Virus record (IMG/VR): IMGVR_UViG_3300042301_001935
Span: 1 to 39,280 of that record
DNA from: a virus
DNA length: 39,280 bases
Direction: 5' to 3' (one strand)
Part shown: one piece after another, positions 33,170 through 39,280 of the stretch
Layout: each line of letters opens with the position of its first letter
How positions within the stretch are numbered: the first letter of the stretch is position 1
Notes under the pieces: model-generated
The model's database searches: none
Told to the model about the DNA's origin: nothing
Seen by the model: the letters and a program-made list of their open reading frames with translations, nothing else
Position numbers and translations under genes: made by a program

Positions 33170-33324
33170 CCTAGTTCTTTTAGTTCTGCGTAAATATTTT
33201 TCAATTCTATTTTCCATAACCGTTGCACAATAGGTGTGTCTTCGGCTAATTCGATTTCGCATAGAATATTTATTCTAAGTTCGAGTAGATGCTCGATACG
33301 GCGGTAACTTTCGTCGTAACTCAT
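33145..33324 (-). CDS. 59-aa helical acidic protein, unknown
   Basis: ATG at 33324 (MSYDESYRRIEHLLELRIN), overlapping the zinc-ribbon stop by 3 nt and the LpxA-like start by 25 nt. Amphipathic helices (RRIEHLLELRINILCEIELA; WKIELKNIYAELKEL). Its frame explains the DNA upstream of the LpxA-like gene better than an N-terminal extension of that gene. Confidence 0.65.
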   Translation of the reverse strand: MSYDESYRRIEHLLELRINILCEIELAEDTPIVQRLWKIELKNIYAELKELGWENQYKR

Positions 33325-33491
33325 TTTCCGTTGATATTTGATATTTCTAATTCATCGTCCTCAATCAAACTGCTTCTGTATCCACAATTACAAACATAAA
33401 CGTTGAAAGTATGGTTGTAAACACCTAGTATTGTTTCCGAGTGTGAAAATGTTGTGGGAGACAAGCAATTTGGGCAGTTGTTTATTTTCAT
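33321..33491 (-). CDS. 56-aa zinc-ribbon protein
   Basis: ATG at 33491, sharing one base with the phosphatase stop (TAATG). CPNC near residue 6 and CNCGYRS near residue 34 form a four-cysteine zinc ribbon, with a strand pair between (TILGVYNHTFNVYV). Similar in layout to small phage restriction-alleviation (Lar-like) and transcription-interfering zinc ribbons; which one cannot be told. Confidence 0.65.
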   Translation of the reverse strand: MKINNCPNCLSPTTFSHSETILGVYNHTFNVYVCNCGYRSSLIEDDELEISNINGK

Positions 33492-34453
33492 TACAATATT
33501 TCGCCGTCTTGAATACGGTAATTAGTTACGTGGTATTTATCTTTGCCACGCCCTTCTATTATTGCAAAACCATGATTATATTTCGCATACTTCGCATAAT
33601 CGGGGCGTAACTCGCTTAAGCAACCTACCGACCAGCACGTAGTCATTTTTCCATTCATATCGGTTTCGGTATGCTCGGAGGTTTGATGCGAATGACCACA
33701 CATAGCAGAAGTTTTCGCTCTCATATAAAGTCCACGAGCGACGTTTACGGGAGAGAACGCACCACCCGACCACTCATGACCGTGCGTCATGTTAAGCCCC
33801 TTGTATTGGGCAGTAGATGAGGGGTCAATCTCTATAATACCGAACTTTTCAAAATCAAACACATTGCAGAAATCAAAAATCTCTATTCCTTCTAATGCAC
33901 TAGCGTTCTTTCTGATGTACGCTTGATACCTAAGGCAGTGGTTTCCAAATAGATAGTAAATTCTAGCCTTTGGAAATTTATATCGCAAGAAACTAAAAAA
34001 TTGCTTTGTAAGTTGTATTTCCTCTTTCCAAGAACGCTTATACTTGCTCTTCTCAAATCTGCTTATTTCGTATGCATCCACAATATCTCCACCTAAAAAG
34101 ATGGTATCGCATTTTCTTCTCACACCTTCGTTAATAGCACAGTGCAATGCTTTTACGTCGTGATATGGTACGTGTACATCATAAAGACAAAGCACTTTGT
34201 TTCCTTCAATCGGCACTATCCCGCGTTCTCTAGCATCACTTTTAGGTAGTTGCTTAAACGTAGGCATAGAAATATCAAAAGTTGGCTCTTGCTTTTTCCT
34301 AGTTACGTGAGTGTGGTATGCTCTACGAACAGTTCCATCACCAACCCCATACTCTTTTGCCAGCTTTCTTAAATAAGCACTTTGACTTTCGTTTTCTTGT
34401 TGCGGGTTGTCCTTAAACACCTCAATCCACTTTGATTGTACTTTGTTGTTCAT
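33491..34453 (-). CDS. Calcineurin-like metallophosphoesterase with N-terminal HTH
   Basis: 320 residues from ATG at 34453 (MNNKVQSKWIEVF); the upstream TTG at 34477 is rejected. The N-terminal 60 residues contain a helix-turn-helix-like stretch (KLAKEYGVGDGTVRRAYHTH). The phosphatase core keeps all metal motifs in order: LCLYDVHVPYHD (D-x-H), FLGGDIVDA (GD), FGNHCLRY (GNH), MTHGHEW (H) and CGHSHQ (GHxH). The substrate could be a nucleic acid end, nucleotide or protein phosphate; its N-terminal DNA-binding-like part favours nucleic acid. It overlaps the preceding gene by 32 nt. Confidence 0.8.
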   Translation of the reverse strand: MNNKVQSKWIEVFKDNPQQENESQSAYLRKLAKEYGVGDGTVRRAYHTHVTRKKQEPTFDISMPTFKQLPKSDARERGIVPIEGNKVLCLYDVHVPYHDVKALHCAINEGVRRKCDTIFLGGDIVDAYEISRFEKSKYKRSWKEEIQLTKQFFSFLRYKFPKARIYYLFGNHCLRYQAYIRKNASALEGIEIFDFCNVFDFEKFGIIEIDPSSTAQYKGLNMTHGHEWSGGAFSPVNVARGLYMRAKTSAMCGHSHQTSEHTETDMNGKMTTCWSVGCLSELRPDYAKYAKYNHGFAIIEGRGKDKYHVTNYRIQDGEIL

Positions 34454-34826
34454 TCGAATCTGTTTTGTTTTCGTCAATACTATTTTGATACACCAACGTA
34501 GTGCCGTATTTACAGTTACTCCACGCTTGGATAAATACGTCGAAGTCTATATCAACGATGTATTCGTGTCCCAAGTCGGTTATAACTTTTGTAATTAAAT
34601 AGGTTGATTCCTCGTCTTCGCTATCGGTGTAGAAATAACCTAGCGCTTCCTTCACACTCATTAGGTCTAGCCCTATCGGATGCCACTCGGCAATAGTCTC
34701 TGCCAGTTCAGGATACATTCTTTGTGCGTCCTCTAAACTAACCCCCATTGACATTGCCTTTTCAGCTATTAGGCTATCGGAACTCTGCAAATATGTAGTA
34801 ACGTATATCTTCGGTGTTGCTTCCAT
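34422..34826 (-). CDS. 134-aa acidic protein, unknown
   Basis: ATG at 34826. Acidic (SMGVSLEDAQRMYPELAETIAEW; FYTDSEDEESTYL), with a strand-rich C-terminal half (HEYIVDIDFDVFIQAW) and a Gln/Ser-rich end. First gene behind an internal promoter. Not recognised. Confidence 0.6.
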   Translation of the reverse strand: MEATPKIYVTTYLQSSDSLIAEKAMSMGVSLEDAQRMYPELAETIAEWHPIGLDLMSVKEALGYFYTDSEDEESTYLITKVITDLGHEYIVDIDFDVFIQAWSNCKYGTTLVYQNSIDENKTDSNEQQSTIKVD

Positions 34827-34855
34827 CGGATTGCTATTTACGAGTTCATTAGTTA

Positions 34856-34882
34856 CAAATATACCCCGATTTTTGGTCGGGG
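34856..34882 (-). promoter_or_regulatory. Internal promoter whose 19-nt spacer is an inverted repeat
   Basis: TATATTTG at 34863-34856 (minus). The 19 bases upstream (34882-34864) are exactly the palindrome CCCCGA-ccaaaaa-TCGGGG. No T-run follows, so it is a weak terminator at best and more likely an operator or a terminator-promoter hybrid behind NinB. The -33 element is not a perfect TTG. Confidence 0.5.
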
Positions 34883-34896
34883 CATTACAATTTGTA

Positions 34897-35322
34897 TTAA
34901 AAAATTTCCATTTGTTCGTTAGGCAACGGTATGATTATGCCTAGTATTTCCGCTCCAAACCGCACAACTCTTTCAATGTACTCACTAAACTCCTCCGTGC
35001 TTAGTGCTGACGTGCCTTTCGGTATCTTAAACACCTCTCCCGTGTTTTCGTTAACCACCTCCTTGTAGTTGAAACTAGCTTTTAGGAAATCGTGCGTTTC
35101 CTCCAAGTCTACGTCGTGACCCAGCTCTATCAATCGTCTGCATACCATTTGGTTAACAACCGCCCATAAATACGAGTTTTGGGAATTACTCCGTTTCTTT
35201 TTCTTCTCCTTAATCTCCATTATGTAATCCCCATCTCTTAGACAAGCGATAGTATCATTGAAAAGCGGACGATTGGTGAGGGCGAGTGAGCCTTTATTTA
35301 CTTTAGCTTGGAATTTGTGCAT
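34897..35322 (-). CDS. ninB: NinB/Orf-like recombination mediator
   Basis: 141 residues, ATG at 35322. The family core is visible: RSNSQNSYLWAVVNQMVCRRLIELGHDVD, then LKASFNYKEVV and STEEFSEYIERVVRFGAEILGI. NinB (lambda Orf) binds single-stranded DNA and helps load recombinase onto SSB-coated DNA. It ends with NEQMEIF. In this phage it is separated from SSB and NinG by about 10 kb, but all three are on the same strand. Confidence 0.75.
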   Translation of the reverse strand: MHKFQAKVNKGSLALTNRPLFNDTIACLRDGDYIMEIKEKKKKRSNSQNSYLWAVVNQMVCRRLIELGHDVDLEETHDFLKASFNYKEVVNENTGEVFKIPKGTSALSTEEFSEYIERVVRFGAEILGIIIPLPNEQMEIF

Positions 35323-35542
35323 CTGTTATTGATTTTTGTATCCTATCAAACAAATCTTGTAGGTCTTGTACGGAGTCTATTGCCCACCCTTCGGTTTTTA
35401 AGACGTAGAAACAACTTTTGTCGTTGTCAATGCCCAGTGAAGATTCGCATTCAATGATAAGTGTTTCGCACCCATTGTTGGGGGAAACGCAATTTGCTTC
35501 TTGGGAAAACTGAAATGTAGCTTTTTCTAATTTTGGTTTCAT
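35303..35542 (-). CDS. 79-aa protein, unknown
   Basis: ATG at 35542, overlapping upstream by 4 nt and downstream by 20 nt. Cys-containing strand region (CVSPNNGCETLIIECESS) then a helix (DSVQDLQDLFDRIQKSI). Not recognised. Confidence 0.55.
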   Translation of the reverse strand: MKPKLEKATFQFSQEANCVSPNNGCETLIIECESSLGIDNDKSCFYVLKTEGWAIDSVQDLQDLFDRIQKSITDAQIPS

Positions 35543-35934
35543 TCCTCACCTCCTTTGATTGTTAGTTCTTCTCCCGTCAAGGCAAAGTAGAGATTTTGGA
35601 GTTGGTGGACGTGTTCAGTTCCGTTAAATGCTAAATCGGTATCTGAACCGCTTAGGAATATTTGTGTCACACTGAACTTTGAAATCTTAACATTCAGTAA
35701 TTCTTTTGGACACCAAAATCCATTTAAGCATTTATCAAACCCAAACTTCAATAGCCATTCTTCGGTTAATGGGATTGGTTTAACATCATCTTGTAAACTG
35801 AATGACTCCCATTTATAAGAACCATCGACTGCTGAAAGACCAACTACTCCTTTAGCGTGTACACGCATTACTTGGCATACTTTTCCTTCAATATCTAATA
35901 CGTTATTTAATACTCTCAATTCTTGTGCTTTCAT
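35539..35934 (-). CDS. Bacteroidota phage protein with PLTEEWLLKFGF motif
   Basis: 131 residues, ATG at 35934. Pattern ELRVLNNVLDIEGKVCQVMRV, then PIPLTEEWLLKFGFDK, then a strand region ending VHQLQNLYFALTGEEL. I recall this family as common in phages and prophages of Bacteroidota with no known function. Four-base overlaps to both neighbours. Confidence 0.75.
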   Translation of the reverse strand: MKAQELRVLNNVLDIEGKVCQVMRVHAKGVVGLSAVDGSYKWESFSLQDDVKPIPLTEEWLLKFGFDKCLNGFWCPKELLNVKISKFSVTQIFLSGSDTDLAFNGTEHVHQLQNLYFALTGEELTIKGGEE

Positions 35935-36209
35935 ATTTTAGATAGTTTTTTAATGTGTTTGTTTAGCCATTTAACACGGTGTTCAATATTGTCTATTGAC
36001 CAATAAAAACGACCACCCCAATTTTCAAAAGCATTCCAACTACTAAACATTGAGGGTCTGTTGTATCTGATGTACCTAGAAATAACAGCGTGTTCTTGAC
36101 TAGTAATAATACGTTGAGAATACAATCTGTCATTAAGATAACAAAGCCCTCCTAGAAGCTGGTGTATGTTAGATAGCATAACTTCAAGAAGTTGTTTTTC
36201 AGTTCTCAT
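35931..36209 (-). CDS. 92-aa helical protein, Bacteroidota phage type
   Basis: ATG at 36209. Helical, with YIRYNRPSMFSSWNAFENWGGRFYWSID and RVKWLNKHIKKL, a pattern I recall from other Bacteroidota phages. Four-base overlaps on both sides. Unknown function. Confidence 0.65.
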   Translation of the reverse strand: MRTEKQLLEVMLSNIHQLLGGLCYLNDRLYSQRIITSQEHAVISRYIRYNRPSMFSSWNAFENWGGRFYWSIDNIEHRVKWLNKHIKKLSKI

Positions 36210-36844
36210 TGCTCACCTCCTTCTTTATTTGGTTTTATGTTGTAATAGTAACTATCGGAATCCTCTGAAACCCACTTGTCGGATTGAGCCTCAACCGACT
36301 CAATGTGAGTGTCAACCTTGAACGTAGAAGGCTCCATAGGGAATTGTTTTGTTACCCAGTTGGAGTCTCTCCAAAATATTCTATTGTTAGGCTGACAAAG
36401 CAAGTACCCATCATCAGCTATGAGTATATGCCCGCACTTGTAGTCAGAAGGTTCATCCGAGTACGGGTTTTTATACCAATCAACAGTCATAAGGTAGGTA
36501 GCCCATATCTTGCTACCGTCTTTTAAGACCACTTGACACCTTTTCTCGTAAAGATAGTCGTAAGTAATTACGCTTACATTTTCAGAGAAACAATCCCATA
36601 GTTGCTTGAAGTGAAACGGAATGTCATTCTTAGGCTCAACCATAAATATCTCGGATATAGGAACTCTTGACCGTAGCATACCGTATTCAGTCATAACGTG
36701 GAATGTAAGTATTTTACCAGCTACCGACTGTATAGCAAAAGCATAGGCTTTGTGGTATGTGCCTTCATCCTCTTCCCTTTTAGTGAAGTGAGATGCCCTT
36801 ACATAGCACTTAAACAGTTCTATGTTTTCGTTTAGTTTACTCAT
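36206..36844 (-). CDS. 212-aa protein, unknown
   Basis: ATG at 36844. Strand-rich (KAYAFAIQSVAGKILTFHVM; KRCQVVLKDGSKIWATYLM), many Trp and Tyr, acidic C-terminus. No enzyme motif. Four-base overlaps on both sides place it firmly in the accessory operon. Confidence 0.65.
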   Translation of the reverse strand: MSKLNENIELFKCYVRASHFTKREEDEGTYHKAYAFAIQSVAGKILTFHVMTEYGMLRSRVPISEIFMVEPKNDIPFHFKQLWDCFSENVSVITYDYLYEKRCQVVLKDGSKIWATYLMTVDWYKNPYSDEPSDYKCGHILIADDGYLLCQPNNRIFWRDSNWVTKQFPMEPSTFKVDTHIESVEAQSDKWVSEDSDSYYYNIKPNKEGGEQ

Positions 36845-37062
36845 TGCTCGTCTTCTTTTGTTGGAGGAATAATTGGTAAATAGTCTTCGTGGTGTATTGT
36901 CTGCACACCCTCTAGGTATGCCTCCACAATCTGCTCACGTTCCATTACCTTAGCCTGTTCAACCAATTCATCAAATGTTGACCAGTCTAAACTTAGATGC
37001 GAGGATGAGCCATATTCTTCAAGCTGTTCCTTTAGCCATTCAACCGCGCTTTCTTTTTTCAT
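36841..37062 (-). CDS. 73-aa protein, 'MEREQIxxAY' family
   Basis: ATG at 37062. SAVEWLKEQLEEYG, then AKVMEREQIVEAYLEG, a small helical protein I recall from many Bacteroidota phages. Overlaps the 56-aa gene before (ATGA) and the next gene by 4 nt. Confidence 0.7.
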   Translation of the reverse strand: MKKESAVEWLKEQLEEYGSSSHLSLDWSTFDELVEQAKVMEREQIVEAYLEGVQTIHHEDYLPIIPPTKEDEQ

Positions 37063-37229
37063 TGTATATAGTAATTAAATAATTGTTCTTTCGACTGAAA
37101 CACCCCATCGCTAGTGGTAAACTTACCACCCACCGTACACACGCTACAAATAATATTATCTCCCTTCATCAAAAGGAAGTAAGAACGGAGAATAGGTATC
37201 AAGGTCATATTGCTTGCTTTTTCCTTCAT
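37059..37229 (-). CDS. 56-aa protein, unknown
   Basis: ATG at 37229 (MKEKASNMTLIPILRSYFLLM), stop overlapping the next ATG. Short helix then strands with two Cys (NIICSVCTVGGKF). The 30-nt gap to the gene before and the ATGA overlap support it. Confidence 0.6.
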   Translation of the reverse strand: MKEKASNMTLIPILRSYFLLMKGDNIICSVCTVGGKFTTSDGVFQSKEQLFNYYIQ

Positions 37230-37259
37230 CGTGGTACGATTTAATGCGATATGATGCTA

Positions 37260-37472
37260 TTATGCCTCATCTGTTTTATATTCAAATCCACACTCATCAT
37301 TGTTTCGAAGAACGTCTAGCAGCTCCCCAACGGTTAACTCGTACTCATCATACTGCTCCCAAGTACCGTTCTTACCTCCGTCTACTGCAAACGAAAAGTT
37401 TACAACCTCCTCTTTAACGGTTATCTCCACCCGATACTTCAAGTCTTTAGCTTCCTTATATAGTAAACTCAT
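37260..37472 (-). CDS. 70-aa protein, first gene of the accessory operon
   Basis: ATG at 37472 (MSLLYKEAKDLKYRVEITV); a longer form would overlap the -7 box. Strand pair (YRVEITVKEEVVNFSFAVDG), then acidic helix (YELTVGELLDVLR). Not recognised. Confidence 0.6.
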   Translation of the reverse strand: MSLLYKEAKDLKYRVEITVKEEVVNFSFAVDGGKNGTWEQYDEYELTVGELLDVLRNNDECGFEYKTDEA

Positions 37473-37487
37473 TGTATTGCGTTTAGA

Positions 37488-37495
37488 CAAATGTA
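37488..37495 (-). promoter_or_regulatory. -7 box of the accessory operon
   Basis: TACATTTG at 37495-37488 (minus); the ATG at 37472 follows after 15 nt. TTG-like elements upstream lie at 10 and 13 nt, not 19. Confidence 0.55.
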
Positions 37496-37529
37496 CGTAG
37501 ATAGACAACAAAAGAGAATGTAAGAAATG

Positions 37530-38159
37530 TTAAAACACATCATTTATAACATCCCTAAACCGCTGGTCAGTAACACCCGTAGTCGTAACCGCAAAACCAC
37601 TTCCCCTCTCTTCCTTCTTCTCTAAAGTAACGTTGCTATCATTAACTACTACATTCTCTTCAAAGCACCTCAACCTACTACCCGAAAAAAACAATGAAGG
37701 GTCGATGAAGTAAACGTCCTTAATCTCGGTAGGCAGTATTATCTTACAAGACTGCAACTCACCTAAAGCGGTCTTTACCGTGTTCAAACTTACATTAGCA
37801 TCGCGCATATACTTAGGACGGTTAAGCCAATACACGTCTTGGTTAGACTCAACAGTATAAACTATCCAAAACAATAATCTCAAACTACCAGCAGACAACC
37901 CTAATACCCGCTCCCGATTATCCTTACTAGCAAACAAAGTAGTTTTAACGTCCCTCTCAACCAAGTAAGTTATCTTACCCACCTCACCACTATCCTTATA
38001 CCCAACACCCTCTTTCCTTATCGCCTTAATCTCCAAAGACGATAGAAACGGATTAACAGTCCTAACCAAATTAATGTTCGGCTTAGCATCAGAACGACTA
38101 CGTTTAGTGCTAGTGTCAGAAAACTGATAATTGACACTTTCATCTTCTCTTACTCCCAT
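37530..38159 (-). CDS. RepL-like plasmid-type replication protein
   Basis: 209 residues, ATG at 38159. A winged-helix core at about 90-160 (LRLLFWIVYTVE; DANVSLNTVKTALGELQSCKI; VYFIDPSLFFSGSR). The final motif 'YFIDPsLFF.GsR' is the one I associate with RepL-type replication proteins of plasmids and Bacteroidota phages. It ends in a Thr/Val-rich tail. The start of the gene overlaps one of three palindromic sites that also occur upstream, so it may bind there to control itself or start replication. A second initiator-type gene lies at 29379; which one drives replication cannot be told. Confidence 0.6.
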   Translation of the reverse strand: MGVREDESVNYQFSDTSTKRSRSDAKPNINLVRTVNPFLSSLEIKAIRKEGVGYKDSGEVGKITYLVERDVKTTLFASKDNRERVLGLSAGSLRLLFWIVYTVESNQDVYWLNRPKYMRDANVSLNTVKTALGELQSCKIILPTEIKDVYFIDPSLFFSGSRLRCFEENVVVNDSNVTLEKKEERGSGFAVTTTGVTDQRFRDVINDVF

Positions 38160-38327
38160 ATAGCTTGTATGTGTTTTAGGTTAATTAGCATCAAGGCTTA
38201 TTATATATATGTAGGGTTACTAATATCCGCTTGCGCTACACAACCCTACTCTAGTAACACTTTGCTAAGATATGTTAAAATCAGAAAATTGACAAGTGTT
38301 GTGAATAAATAGTGTCAAAAAATTGAC
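38114..38327. repeat. Three related palindromic sites near the RepL-like gene
   Basis: TGTCAGAAAACTGATA (38114-38129, within the gene start), TCAGAAAATTGACA (38281-38294) and TGTCAAAAAATTGACG (38313-38328) share TGTCA-rAAAA-yTGACr, an inverted repeat around A4. Candidate operator or origin sites for the RepL-like protein. Confidence 0.55.
38211..38258. repeat. Nested inverted repeats, possible pseudoknot
   Basis: GTAGGGTT (38211-38218) with AACCCTAC (38242-38249), and GTTACTA (38216-38222) with TAGTAAC (38252-38258), arranged a-b-a'-b' with shared bases. Either two alternative hairpins or a pseudoknot, some 50 bp upstream of the RepL-like start. Confidence 0.55.
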
Positions 38328-38415
38328 GGCATTGTGTAAGTGATTGAACTAGAGGTGTTAACTGATAGCTAGGTGAGAGTGAAAAGTGATGGTAGTGGTC
38401 AGATTGAAATGGGAG

Positions 38416-38538
38416 AAAAGTGAACGTACTAAGCGGGGATAGAAACGAACAGTAGGGATAGTCGAATTAGTTTTTAATAAAAGTGAACGTACCGAAAAGG
38501 AATAGCGTGAAATGGTTTTGGGAAAATATGAACGTATG
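38416..38538 (+). repeat. Three spaced direct repeats AAAAGTGAACGTA
   Basis: AAAAGTGAACGTACT at 38416-38430, AAAAGTGAACGTACC at 38479-38493 and AAAATATGAACGTATG at 38523-38538. Spacings of 63 and 44 bp are near whole helical turns. Function unknown. Confidence 0.6.
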
Positions 38539-38551
38539 AGAGGGGTAGTCC

Positions 38552-38584
38552 CCCCACCATCCTACCACCCCACCACCCCCACCG
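38552..38584 (-). other. G-rich tract on the minus strand, quadruplex-capable
   Basis: The plus strand is a run of C interrupted by A and T; the minus strand has G5, G4 and G6 runs plus several GG. A shorter similar tract lies at 38869-38884. Confidence 0.4.
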
Positions 38585-39076
38585 AACTCGGTTTTTACGG
38601 AATGGGTACCCTCGAATAATTGGGAATTGGTAAATGAAGGTTTGAGTAGAAAGGCTTGGTTTTTTTCCGCTCACCTAGAAAGGAAAGAAAACACATAATA
38701 AATAGTTATGTATAGCGTGAATATATGTTAAATAGGTAAAGGGTAGATATCCAGCACAAGGTTGAGCAGTTAACATACCTTATATATAGTATAAAGTATG
38801 GGCGCAACGCGTGCAAAGTAGGCGCAAAGTAGGTGAGAAGGTAGGTAGTGAATAGGTTGAGTAAGTAGCACCCCCACCACCCACAATTTAACCCCTAAAC
38901 ACTCCCCCTCAAAAGGGTGCAAAATTCCATTTACCAGTCGTTTTTTAGAGTACGTTTTTTGCTTTCTTGTGTTTACTTTTGTAAGAATATCGCATTTATT
39001 ACAAAAAATCTTTTGTTGATAATCAACGAGTTACAAGGATAATTGTTAACGAATGTTAAAAAATGGGGTGTAGGTA

Positions 39077-39106
39077 TTGACAATATGAAAAAAGGGTGTA
39101 TGTTTG
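39077..39106 (+). promoter_or_regulatory. Consensus promoter of the lipoprotein gene
   Basis: TTG (39077-39079), exactly 19 nt, then TATGTTTG (39099-39106). The same form as the small-RNA promoter. It leaves a leader of about 33 nt. The palindrome at 39015-39027 is about 50 bp upstream of it. Confidence 0.8.
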
Positions 39107-39144
39107 TCGGGCAATAAGGCACAAACAATTTAATATATAACACA

Positions 39145-39280
39145 ATGAAAAATCAAAAAACACTTTTAACCGCTCTCATCTTAGTAGTAACTATTTCGGT
39201 TCTCTCATCTTGTCAAGGCAAGAGCCTCACCAGTAGCTCACACTATACCAAATGTACAAAGAATGGTTTAGACGGTTGCG
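39145..39280 (+). CDS. Lipoprotein, C-terminus cut by window edge
   Basis: ATG at 39145, frame open to the end (45 residues seen). MKNQKTLLTALILVVTISVLSSCQG is a basic n-region, a hydrophobic core and the lipobox LSSC, so Cys23 would be lipidated after signal peptidase II cleavage. The mature part begins QGKSLTSSSHYTK with two more Cys. The only plus-strand gene in the window. Phage lipoproteins act as outer spanins in lysis or as superinfection-exclusion proteins; either fits, and an endolysin may follow outside the window. Confidence 0.75.
   Translation, partial: MKNQKTLLTALILVVTISVLSSCQGKSLTSSSHYTKCTKNGLDGC

Larger units (their letters stand above)
38331..39076. other. Gene-free control region
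   Basis: No convincing gene. Contents: a purine-rich plus strand (38340-38540), three copies of an AAAAGTGAACGTA-type repeat, two C-rich tracts, a short repeat GCAAAGTAGG (38810-38833), a second TAnnTTTG-like box TACTTTTG (38974-38981, plus) and a perfect palindrome GTTGAT-A-ATCAAC (39015-39027). A minus-strand frame of 66 codons at 38474-38674 is low-complexity and rejected. Confidence 0.6.

Noticed and set aside
38474-38674. A 66-codon minus-strand frame in the control region
   Set aside because: Low-complexity Gly/Trp/Pro composition from the C-rich tract, no promoter at a sensible distance and no overlap pattern like the real small genes.
1-39280. CRISPR array, integrase, transposon or diversity-generating retroelement
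   Set aside because: No regular spacer-repeat array, no recombinase or transposase motifs, and no reverse transcriptase. The repeats found are few, short and inside or beside replication genes or a virion gene.

Overview
This window looks like part of a tailed-phage genome (or prophage) from a Bacteroidota host, most likely a Flavobacterium-type or related one. The evidence is a complete head-packaging and virion module, phage replication and recombination genes, very dense gene packing, and promoters of the Bacteroidota form TAnnTTTG. The three best promoters add TTG exactly 19 nt upstream of that box. No purine-rich Shine-Dalgarno sites decide the starts. No integrase, repressor, tape measure, tail sheath or endolysin is visible. 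The set (TerL of 800 aa, portal of 780 aa, three small adaptor/ring-like genes, one giant tail protein) fits a short-tailed phage. A distant link to crAss-like phages is inference. Both ends cut through genes, so the genome continues on both sides.

Layout, read in the direction of transcription. Almost every gene is on the minus strand, so transcription runs right to left. (1) 39.3-38.2 kb: about 1 kb without a convincing gene, holding palindromes, repeats and C-rich tracts, then a plus-strand promoter and the start of a lipoprotein gene. (2) 38.2-30.4 kb: a RepL-like gene, then a long operon of small accessory genes linked by 1-4 nt overlaps. It includes a NinB/Orf recombinase, a metallophosphatase, an LpxA-like acyltransferase, a glycosyltransferase-like protein and a ribbon-helix-helix protein. 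(3) 30.4-24.3 kb: replication and recombination. A promoter, structured leader and terminator precede a winged-helix initiator gene that carries five iteron-like repeats. Then come a VirE_N-DnaB-type primase-helicase, a coiled-coil tail-anchored protein, a degenerate HD protein, a GroES-like protein, SSB, a structured element, NinG and small membrane proteins. (4) 24.3-15 kb: a membrane protein, a double-domain GroES-like protein, a candidate small terminase, TerL, portal, scaffold and major capsid. (5) 15-1 kb: further virion proteins, a fibre with a lectin-like C-terminus, an Ig-like protein, three adaptor/ring-like proteins, a 1227-aa tail protein, a DUF1508 protein and a partial virion protein.

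In the left half nearly every transcription unit has its own -7 box and a good intrinsic terminator, so the regulatory map can be read directly. Three structural promoters share an extended motif, TAnnTTTGCTCAAA. Two units have the -7 box only 4 nt before the ATG, which predicts leaderless mRNAs.

The most interesting items are: a plus-strand non-coding RNA gene with a consensus promoter, a long rod-like fold and a terminator (1708-1838); the leader RNA and attenuator before the replication initiator (30310-30433); iteron-like repeats inside that initiator gene, as in lambda gene O; a second structured element at 25260-25365; a pair of co-chaperonin genes, one with two GroES-like domains; an HD-family protein whose HD pair is replaced by Asn-Lys; and a likely surface-modifying pair (LpxA-like plus glycosyltransferase-like). 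Several genes of 51-59 codons fill the gaps in the accessory operon. All functional calls are from reading motifs; no database search was possible.
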